Below are positions 10,694 to 18,997 of a stretch of DNA of 64,000 nt, piece by piece. The stretch is taken from positions 81,092,909 through 81,156,908 of the forward strand of contig OY970820.1 of the NCBI GenBank assembly GCA_963853835.1, written 5' to 3'. How positions within the stretch are numbered: position 1 is the first letter of the stretch; the number at the start of each line of letters is the position of its first letter. Source of the DNA: Calendula officinalis. Its lineage: Eukaryota > Streptophyta > Magnoliopsida > Asterales > Asteraceae. The translations under genes were made by a program, and so were the position numbers. The notes under the pieces were generated by a model, which did no database searches, was not told the DNA's origin, and saw only the letters and a list, made by a program, of their open reading frames with translations.

Positions 10694-13600
10694 ATGGCAA
10701 CTCTAAAATCTTTGAACGTTCAAACCGATCTCAAATACTCAGAATTTCACAATATGTGTGCCTTCCTAAAGAATCCCGACGGCACAAAAGATTTTCGTCC
10801 GATAGTCAAATTTTTGAGAAATTCTTATATACAGTTTGCTTTAACTGTAAAACCAAAATCATATCAACAGCACTTGGTGGATTTCTGGACCAATGCTGAA
10901 CAAACAGAAGGAACAACCATATCTATGATCAAATCAAAAGTAGATGGAAAGCACATCACAGTAACAGAACAATCGATCAGACACCATCTACAACTACATG
11001 ACGATTCAGGTATGTTCACTCTTCCTAAGGAATACATTGCTGAAATTTTAAACAAAATGGGTTATGAGGGAAGACTGAATATAGTAACGTTTCAAAAGGG
11101 TCTTCTCTCCCCACAATGGAAATTCTTAGTACATACTATTCAGCATTGTATTTATCCTAAACGAAGTACTTGGAATGAGTTTAATAAGGCAATAGCCTCT
11201 GCTGTTGTCTGTTTATGCACAGACCAAGTATTTAATTTTTCTTACATGATTTTTGAAGGTATGTTGGGAAATCTTAGTTCTTCAAAATTTTTAATGTATC
11301 CCAGATTTCTACAACATATCATAAACTGTGAATTACAAAACTTGTCAACTCCTAAAAACATTTTATAATACCTGAGTTGAACAAGAAAGTTTTCTCAAAT
11401 ATGAGAAAACAATTTAAATTTTCAGGCAAGGAAACCCCTTTGTTTCCTAACATGATCAAAGATCAAACACAAATTGGAGAGGGTTCAACCATTGATACAA
11501 CCCAAGTTGAACCTCAACCCACTCCATCACCCCCAAATACAGCCCAAACACCACCCCAAATAGCCACTCAATCACCAACTCAAACAGAAGTCCTGAATGT
11601 GTCCCAGGAACTTGACTTAAATCTGCAGAGTGCTACTCTTCACTCTGTGGAAGACCTGCCAGACAAAACCCAAAATATTTCCACTATTTACAAAAGAAAG
11701 AAATCTTTAAAGGACACCAGGGGACAAATTGAGTCAAACCCCAGGCTCCAAGAGTTGTCCTCCAAGGAGGAGAGAGGTCATGAGGCGAGGGCTTTCACTA
11801 CTGATGCCCCAAAGGTGGGTGCACAGGACAGTGAAAACATCATTAGGACCCAGACCTCGGCAACTTTGAGTGATGACTCATTTGAGGAGTTACTCAAAGG
11901 ACCCCGGTGCCAAGAAACCACAAGGGGGGGCATCTCTGCTTCTTCTAGGAAGAAGAGGATGTCTAAAAGACCCAATGACTCACCAAGAAGTGATGAGGGC
12001 AGACCTATGGATTTGACGGATAGGATGGAAAACCTTCAAACCAATGTACCTGTTAGTGAGCCCAATGATCTTGCTAGATGGAGTGAGGGCAGTATTAAAA
12101 TCAATCAATTGACGAAAAAAGTGGATTCTCTTGAATCCACTGTACAAAATTGTCTTACATATCTTACAAACCAAGGAAAAACTATGGCTGCTATGAAAAG
12201 GCATGTTAATACCATTAACAAACGAATGAGGTTTTATGAATACAGGCTTCATCAACAAACTAAAATCATCAGAAAATTGAAGAAGAAGATTGGTGATAGT
12301 GAGGCTCCACCAGTAGAGCTCACTAAGGGGGAAAATGATAACATTCAAACCATGATTGATGAATCAATTGCAGCAGCAGCATCCTCTCTCCTAAATTTAA
12401 AAGAAACAAAAGTTGATGAAGGCCCAGAAATGATGGTTACAGAAGATGAACCTATTACTACTGCTACAATGGAAGAACAAGTTGAAAAAGAAATACCAGT
12501 AGTAACTCCTACTACTGATATCATAGCAGTAGTAAGTCAAGAAGAGGAATTGAAAGCACCAAATACTACTGATGCCCTATCAGTAGTAACTCCTGAAATC
12601 ACACCAGTAGTAACTACTCTGGTTACTACTGAAGAGGGAGAACTACAATTCCCAGAGCTAATTGAAAGAGAAAGACATGTCATTATCTCCAAACCACCAA
12701 CACCTGATCAACCACTTATCATACCTGACATTGATGATAATGTGAATTGGTTTGAGGTAGATGAATGTACGTACACTTCCTCCACACCCTAAAATCTTAC
12801 CAGAAGGTCAACTACATCTGTTTTATCCAAAACTTCTGATGATGGGTATACCTGATATGAAATGCATTCCACCTCCACCATCTGCTCACATTGGAAAAGG
12901 AAAAAAAGTATATGATGATGATTATCCAAATAGAGCATTAGGTCATCACATGGTAAACAAGATTAATCATGTCAGAGCAGAAAAGCAATCCAGATGGAGA
13001 ATAAAACATAGGAAATTTTTGGAGAAAGTGGAAATGTATCAAGCAATAGAGAAAAATAAAGGGAAAGTTCAGAGTACAATTCCTGTTCAGATACCTGATC
13101 AAATTAAAGATATTCAGATAGAAGCTCAAGAAGCAGAATTCAAGAGGTTAAGAAAAGTTGAAGAAGAACATATACAATGCCTTGAAGAATTAGTGTCTGA
13201 ATGCAAAAGAACCAAAAGTGAGCTAACTGATGATGTATTTGAACAGAAGACAAACATGATTGATTACTTGAAGACAAAAGGGCATAGTGCAAAATCCTTT
13301 GGCAGAATGAAGATGATGACTATAATTGAAAAATTCTGTGCTGCCAAGAAGAAGGATTTGGCTGAACAAGAAGAAGAAGCAAAGAAATCAAAAGCCAAAG
13401 CCCTAATCCCAATCAGTCCAACACTAATCAAAGCTGGTAGTGTTTCAACTACTGGTGATACCTCAACTCCCCAATCAAAGAAAAGAAAAACTGTTGATCA
13501 AGAACAAAGCTCTAAAAAGAAATCAAAACAAATTGTACCTGTTCTTGAAATGCCCATTGCTCCATTGCAGAACAATCCAATTATTAACTGGAGGGTGATG

Positions 13601-14125
13601 CAGAACAATGTTATAGAGGTCATAAGGGAAGACAAAGTTGTGCAGAGATTTACTGGATGGTTACCATTAATCAGATCATGCTCTAGAAGTGATGTAATCA
13701 AGCTTCTGATTATTGGAAAACCTAGAATGACAAAGAAATCATGGAAAGAGTCTGGTGCTGGATACTTAACAAAAATGATAGATGCTGCATTTTATCCAGA
13801 CAATTATCCAGAACAATTTACAGATCCAGAAAATGTGTATGCTTGGAATGTCATTCCTACTGCCAATATGTATTTCTTTGAGAAATCAGGCAAAGTATGT
13901 GAGCTGTACTTATATGAAAAAGAATATCCACATTCTGAGAAGACTATGTATCAGATATTCATAAATACTTTGATGAAACCTTATGATGCTGTTATGTTCC
14001 AAAACAAATTAAATTACTTTACAAAGAGGAACAGCAAATATATTATTGAACAAAGGCTTCAACAGAATCAAAGAACCCTTGAGAAAAGAAGAAGGGAACA
14101 AGAAGAACAAAAGAAACTTGATTGA
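10694..14125 (+). pseudogene. Copia-1 extra ORF downstream of pol (three frames, function unknown)
   Basis: Three ORFs in sequence: 10694-11368 (224 residues), 11377-12792 (471) and 12761-14125 (454). They lie in different frames and overlap or nearly touch, and read best as one protein of about 1,100 residues broken by two small frameshifts, near 11366 and 12770. The first 220 residues are a compact, globular-looking domain (FRPIVKFLRNSYIQFALT, FLMYPRFLQHII). The middle is Pro/Thr/Glu-rich and hydrophilic with a coiled coil near 12100-12290. The last part is Lys/Glu-rich with RKTVDQEQSSKKKSKQ, a likely nuclear-localisation stretch. No signal peptide, transmembrane segment or fusion-peptide-like run is visible, so I would not call it an envelope gene although Sirevirus ORFs at this place are often called env-like. 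The N-terminal domain pattern recurs in Copia-2. Confidence 0.75.
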
Positions 14126-14142
14126 TTAAAAGATAATCAATA

Positions 14143-14156
14143 AGTTTAGGGGGAGA
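14143..14156 (+). other. Polypurine tract of Copia-1
   Basis: AGTTTAGGGGGAGA directly before the TGTTGGAG start of the 3' LTR; primes plus-strand synthesis. Confidence 0.85.
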
Positions 14157-14157
14157 T

Positions 14158-14776
14158 TGTTGGAGCAAAACACAGATCAACTTATTACTGATGCTGCAGT
14201 TAGTACTGATCATAATTAGTACTGATGGGGCAGAACATGTTACTACTGATGAAGTCGATACTGGTGAAGACTATAACTAAAGTTACTACTGATCAAGCTT
14301 ATCGAAGATACTACTGATCAATAGTAGTTACTACTGACGATGATAATGGACTTACTACTGGTCATCAAGTTTACTACTGACGTTACTTATTTACTACTGG
14401 TGATTGCAGAATACTACTGATACGCGTTTTGGAAGCATATCAAGTCCGAGATCTTCGTAGAGATAGTTATAGAATGTAAATCAATGTATATCTTTATATT
14501 TCGATGTAAATCAAAGTCCTAGAATAACTAGGGTAAATAGTTTAGCTTCAAGGACTATTATAAATAGTTCCTTACGAATTGTAAACGTACGTGTGTATTG
14601 TTAACTTGATAATATACATTGAAGCTTTTTGTGAAACTGTGTTCTTAATATTTTCGTATATTGTTTACAGCTCATTGTTCTTAATTACATTGATATAGTG
14701 TTGATCCGCTGCAACTTCTATAGTCAATTAGATCTAAGGTGTTAATTAACTTCTCTATAGTTAATCGATCCTGACA
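14158..14776 (+). repeat. 3' LTR of Copia-1
   Basis: 619 bp, ending CCTGACA and followed by TSD TTAAT. Differs from the 5' LTR by one transversion and three transitions. Confidence 0.95.
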
Positions 14777-14781
14777 TTAAT

Positions 14782-15128
14782 TTATCACAGAGATTGAATA
14801 TGGATACCGGAACCGACCAGATTATCAAATTATTGCTAAAATCAATGTCTTGAAGTGAAGAACTGTACCCGAGTTCAAGAGGGAAGGAAGCCGTGATGAA
14901 ACTGGTAGAAAGATACAAACTTTGGAGGTTCGGAAGACCGCCAAGCTCCGGCGGCAGGTTACCGGAGAGATTTTCCGTCAGGAGTTGGAGAGAGATAAGA
15001 TGGACAGATGGGTTTTTAGTGAGAGAAAGATTTGACCAATTTGGTGGAGACTGGAGAAATTGGTGTACAAATGAGTGAAACCCCATTTGAGACCTCGCCA
15101 TTGACATGAAGGAACAGAGGAGTTCCAT
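14782..15128 (-). pseudogene. LRR receptor-like pseudogene fragment (split by Copia-1)
   Basis: Minus-strand reading frame starting at an ATG at 15128. It contains plant LRR consensus repeats: ENLSGNLPPELGGLPNLQSL followed by LELGYSSSLQDIDFSNN and SVPVSIFNLCDKL. Such repeats are the ligand-binding part of LRR receptor-like kinases and proteins. The N-terminal 40 residues are not a normal LRR cap and no signal peptide is evident, so this is a fragment. The frame is interrupted by the Copia-1 3' LTR and resumes at 3322 going down. No kinase domain is seen in the window. Confidence 0.7.
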
Positions 15129-15769
15129 GAAGATAAAAGTGGTTTTATTTGTTGACTAAGAATTGTAAAAGCCGTTCACAGAAAACCTACTTATTCTTCA
15201 CCACTTATTTAACGAATCTTCTTTAAGTTCTTTATAGTAACTCATTAGGATAAGATTGTATTTAAGAAAATCCTTCGTTTTTATAGAGTCTCAAAGTATA
15301 AATTTTGGTCATTGAATTAAAAGATCTTTTAACCACCATCATCACTAAATCACGTGTGATTCAATATACAACCATCACCGCTGACCATCACTATTGCCAC
15401 CGGCCACCTCCGCCAATCTTCGCGGCCAATTGCCGCCGGCGGCCACCGCAATCACATGTGATTGAAAGCAGCCGATGGAGGCGAGAGGTTGCCGGTGCTG
15501 GAGATGGTGGTCGCCAGAGGTTGGTGGTGGTAGTCGGCGGTGTTGAATCACATGTGATTTAATACACATGGGGTGGTGGTGGTGGTGGTCGGTGGTGTGC
15601 AATCACATGTGATTTAATACACATGGGGTGGTGGTGTTTATGTGCTGAATCACATGTAATGTTGGTGGGGGTAGTGATTTGGAGGTTGATTGATTCAAGA
15701 GCTGAAAATTATCCCTTGGGACTACATAAAAATCAAAGACTGCGTTGAACGTTTCTCTCTAACTTATTA
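15129..15769. other. Noncoding spacer with palindrome array
   Basis: No gene recognised. The 15400-15620 part is GC-rich and built of CCACC/GGTGG-type runs, unlike its AT-rich surroundings; ORFs there are compositional artefacts. Confidence 0.6.
15348..15660. repeat. Five spaced copies of the palindrome AATCACATGTGATT
   Basis: Perfect copies at 15450-15463, 15546-15559 and 15601-15614; a CACGTG variant at 15348-15361; a shortened copy at 15648-15660. The 15546 and 15601 copies share a longer unit that includes TTAATACACATGGGGTGG. CACATGTG and CACGTG are E-box/G-box-type bHLH site cores. Confidence 0.85.
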
Positions 15770-16033
15770 CTCCCTCCGTCCCACAAAAAAGTTCCCATTT
15801 CATCTTGGCACAAGTTTTTAGGTGGTAGTTAGTGGTGGGGTCATTGATATTAATTTTGATTAAAATATAAGGTTTGATTGGAGAGAGAATGATAGTTAGT
15901 GGATATTAGTAGTGGGGTCCTTAAGAATAATAATATTTTATTATATGGAACCCATCAAATGTGAGAAATGAGAACTTTTTTGTGGGACAAAAGTTTTGTT
16001 AAAAATGAGAACTTTTTCGTGGGACGGAGGGAG
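15770..16033. mobile_element. Stowaway-like MITE
   Basis: Terminal inverted repeats CTCCCTCCGTCCCAC and GTGGGACGGAGGGAG extend imperfectly to about 30 bp, flanked by TA on both sides. Total 264 bp, noncoding. CTCCCTCCGTCCC is the classic Tc1/mariner-type MITE end in plants. Confidence 0.9.
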
Positions 16034-16035
16034 TA

Positions 16036-16559
16036 TAATTTTTTCAAAAAAGTGGCTAAAAAATATAATTTTCTAATTACTTTAAAAAGTATTCATGAAG
16101 TCAAAACCAATGCTGTTAGTATAGGACTCGAATACCCTTACGTGCATCACACGTGGTGTCACTTGACGTGAAAAATAAAGGTCATTTTCATAAATAACCA
16201 GTCGTGAATAATCTTTTATAAATAAGGACCATCAGTGTAACTTTAAAAACTAAAAAACCATTAATAAAATTTACTATTGAACATAAAGGACCATCTAATT
16301 AACTAAAAGTTAAAAAATATCTTAGAACAATTATCTAAATGATATTACTTGGCTTAAATAAGCCCATTCCAAATATATATTTGAGTTTAAATGGAAACTG
16401 TCATCACACCGAATCTTGAAATCACTCCCTTTTTAGTCTTATTTTTATATTAAAAATATTGAATCCATAAAGGAAATTAATATAATTCAAAAAGGGAAAT
16501 CAAATCTCCAATTCATAAAATAGAATCTGTTAATGGTAAGTTGCAATAAAACCAAATTA
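16036..16559. other. Noncoding spacer
   Basis: AT-rich sequence between the MITE and the Helitron-associated repeat; nothing recognised. Confidence 0.5.
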
Positions 16560-16718
16560 TACAAATATAACTTCTACACTGAAAACCCTTAATCGTGGAG
16601 ATAACAGACTCTGATTCAAGTATTCCTACCGGAAGAGAAGCACAGGTTGCTATATCCGCTAAAGATGTTGATGAGGTTAGTAGGGAGATTACCTATGTAT
16701 ATATAGGCTAATTCCCCA
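16560..16718. repeat. 159-bp direct repeat, left copy (Helitron flank)
   Basis: Identical over 159 bp to 18165-18323. It includes 109 bp of host DNA and the first 50 bp of the Gypsy 5' LTR. It is best read as a long target duplication made when the Helitron inserted after the Gypsy element. Confidence 0.9.
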
Positions 16719-17129
16719 TTCTTTCGATCTCGAATAAAAAATTCTATTATTCATGATTATTAACAAAATCGGGAAACGTTTTTTAGTAAATGTTGAAATA
16801 ATTACAGTCAAAGTAACAGCTTTGGACTTTTCTAAATAAGGAAACGTTTTTATGGTCTATTTTTGTAACGTCGTTGAATTGACTGTAATTAATATGAAGA
16901 TATATATCGCATGTTTACTTGGTCAATGATTAGGTGAATCCGTGATATTTACATTCATTTGGCCGTTTTTAAATTTTTACGGCATTAACTGAAATTCGTC
17001 ATTAAGGTGTACACATAACGTGCATTACGCATTAGTCAATCACTCTGTTTATAAATATATCTACACTACAGCTAAAGTGATATAGTAAACCACTGAATCA
17101 CCAATATATCTTTAAAACGTTTGCAGCAG

Positions 17130-17609
17130 ATGGAATGCCCCTTGTATGTACCAATAGTGAGCTTTGACTCTCTCTGCCAACTTGAGTGGACTTACAGCTG
17201 CAACTATGTCTGGGTTGATTATGTTTGGAGGGACGACAAACAAAACAACATGTGGCTTGTTTTGCTCGACAAATTTGTAAGTTGCTATTAAATAATGACA
17301 TGTAGTACCTTTAAATTTCTTAACTTTACAATTACCAATTCATTGATTTCGTCTTAGGGACACAAAATCATGGCCTTTATCCCCCACATTTTAAGGACTA
17401 TATATGACGGACTCAATTTACAAGGTGGTGTGTTTTCGTTGAAGGGCTTCGAGATAGATTTCTACCTACCCAAAGACTATCCACGTTTTGGAAACTACAA
17501 CTTAGTTCAAAACTATTGGACAGTAGTGTTCACTAAAAAAACCGAACTTGCTAGGACTACTATGGGAGATCTTGGATGTTTTCGCAGCTATCCATTTGCT
17601 TCCTTGTAG
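17130..17609 (+). CDS. RPA70/DUF223-like OB-fold protein, two exons
   Basis: Exons 17130-17276 and 17358-17609 are joined in phase 0 by a strong donor (TTT|GTAAGT) and a CTTAG acceptor, giving 132 residues. The pattern NNMWLVLLDKFGHKIMAFIP followed by a glycine-rich turn, FSLKGFEID and YWTVVFTKKTEL matches the plant DUF223 or replication-protein-A-like OB fold (lvDe.G.kI.A.ip ... f.v ... i.ft..T.v). RPA-like proteins bind single-stranded DNA and are typical Helitron cargo. The fragment is much shorter than RPA1 and lacks the C-terminal zinc domain. Upstream coding exons may exist, since 17127 is preceded by TTTGCAG. Confidence 0.5.
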
Positions 17610-18129
17610 CAATATCCACTTTATGTGAACAACAATATTCATTGTTTTTAATCATTTAATGTTTTTTTTTTCATTCTATTTTCCCGTTTTAAATTATTTA
17701 CTTCCATCCTATATGTAAATTGACATAATTGTCGGTTGAAGTTAAAGAAAATCACGTGAGTTTCTACCATGTTATCTCTCTATGGATCAGATGATTGTTC
17801 TGGTAAATTCGTGTTATGATCGACCAATTGAAAATCATATAAATTTTTTATTTTTAGTTTAAGTTGTTGATGTTTGTTTATGAATGTTGTGATTTAGACA
17901 AGCATGTTGATATAAGTTAACCACTTCAACTGCTTGATTATTTTGATTTGTTCCAGATACTAATATATATAAGCTTTAACGTCACCAGAACTGAACCATC
18001 ATTTCTCTATTTAAAAGGCCCATATTTACTTTCACAAAAAGGCCAATTTCGGATCTGATCCTACCATCACTAATGTCAGCACCTACCATCACTACGCACC
18101 ACCACTCATCACCATCGCTATTGTTACGA

Positions 18130-18164
18130 GTACCCGCCGCCGCATTGCGCGGGTACCCTGCTAG
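18130..18164 (+). other. Helitron 3' terminal hairpin and CTAG end
   Basis: Inverted repeat 18130-18137/18149-18156 with an 11-nt loop, eight bases before the element's last base. It acts as the rolling-circle termination signal in this family. Confidence 0.8.
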
Positions 18165-18323
18165 TACAAATATAACTTCTACACTGAAAACCCTTAATCG
18201 TGGAGATAACAGACTCTGATTCAAGTATTCCTACCGGAAGAGAAGCACAGGTTGCTATATCCGCTAAAGATGTTGATGAGGTTAGTAGGGAGATTACCTA
18301 TGTATATATAGGCTAATTCCCCA
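18165..18323. repeat. 159-bp direct repeat, right copy
   Basis: Identical to 16560-16718. Here it continues without a break into the Gypsy 5' LTR, so this is the original copy. Confidence 0.9.
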
Positions 18324-18895
18324 AAACCTAAATAAGGATGGGCTCCTATGTTCAAGAGCCCACGTCACAATTAGACCCGCTATTGGCCCACGTCATTCGA
18401 TCCGTCAAATCATGACGCTTCAAAGTCATGACCGACTGTTAAAGTCATGACCGACTGTCAAAGTCATGACCGACTGTTAAAGTCATGACTCAAAGTCATG
18501 ACCGACTGTCAAAGTCATGAACGCCTGTCAGGATGGTCTGAAGCAGGCGCGTCTTATCCCGTCATAATAGCGCTTCATGACACTTTACTGCAGGCGTTAC
18601 ATGGCATCGTCATAATGACCCTTCATGACTACTTTATTGCAGTCATGATGGGCCAACGTTCATACCTGAGACCTGGCCATATAAATACATGGCCTAGCTC
18701 TGTATCGAACACAGACTGAGAGAGATTCAAAAAAGCCTAACAACACAGAGTTCACACACTCTTACTTTCACCTTCGCACTCAACCTCGATCACCCTAGGT
18801 TCGCCAAGAACTTGTTGGGTTTGCACTGTGATCATCATAGGAGATTCAAGGTTGACGTCGCCTAATCTTCGTGTTTGACAATCGTTGCTCGAACA
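18274..18895 (+). repeat. 5' LTR of the Gypsy element
   Basis: Begins TGATGAGGTTAG and ends TGCTCGAACA. It contains CATATAAATACATGG at about 18678, a good TATA region. The first 50 bp also occur at 16669-16718 through the Helitron duplication. Confidence 0.95.
18421..18530 (+). repeat. Tandem 21-bp repeats inside the Gypsy LTR
   Basis: About five units of AAAGTCATGACCGACTGTY, each with a TCATGA palindrome core, lying 160-250 bp before the TATA region. An equivalent block is at 28475-28584. The position suggests an enhancer-like array. Confidence 0.85.
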
Positions 18896-18896
18896 T

Positions 18897-18914
18897 TGGC
18901 GCCATCCGTGGGAC
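18897..18914 (+). other. Primer-binding site of the Gypsy element
   Basis: TGGCGCCATCCGTGGGAC directly follows the 5' LTR. It has the TGGCGCC start common in plant Tat/Athila elements; I did not assign the exact tRNA. Confidence 0.75.
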
Positions 18915-18997
18915 TCGTTTTTAAACGGCGTTTCAGTTTTCAAACTTTTTTTTTTCTTTCTTTTTCTTTCTTCCTTCTCAGTATTCAAACCGTTCCT

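Larger units (their letters stand above)
3328..14776 (+). mobile_element. Copia-1: complete SIRE-like Ty1/copia LTR retrotransposon
   Basis: Full element of 11,449 bp with TG..CA LTRs of equal length (619 bp), TSD TTAAT (3323-3327 and 14777-14781), a tRNA-iMet-type PBS and a polypurine tract. Order is gag, PR, INT, RT, RNase H, then a long extra ORF, as in the SIRE/Sirevirus lineage of Copia elements. The LTRs differ at four positions (3385, 3542, 3584, 3841), so insertion is recent. gag and pol each carry one in-frame TGA and the extra ORF has two frame changes, so this copy is probably non-autonomous now. It sits in an LRR pseudogene. Confidence 0.95.
16719..18164 (+). mobile_element. Small non-autonomous Helitron
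   Basis: The right end has the Helitron 3' signature: an 8-bp GTACCCGC/GCGGGTAC hairpin, then CCTG, then terminal CTAG with a following T. The left end, TTCTTTCG, lacks a clear consensus beyond a TC at 16720-16721 and is defined by the 159-bp duplication border. It carries an OB-fold gene of the type plant Helitrons often carry, but no Rep/helicase, so it depends on another element. Confidence 0.72.

Noticed and set aside
10694..14125. Calling the Copia-1 extra ORF an envelope gene
   Set aside because: No signal peptide, transmembrane anchor or other membrane feature is visible; the basic and coiled-coil tails fit a nuclear protein better.
15305..15602. ORFs on both strands rich in His, Arg and Pro
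   Set aside because: They are explained by GGTGG/CCACC-biased sequence and the palindrome repeats; no domain and no codon preference.
15968..16171. Plus-strand ORF starting in the Stowaway-like MITE
   Set aside because: It begins inside the MITE terminal repeat and runs into spacer; no homology seen.
18875..18997. Upstream in-frame start for Gypsy gag at 18875
   Set aside because: It lies in the 5' LTR before the PBS; the first good ATG in the internal region is at 18998.
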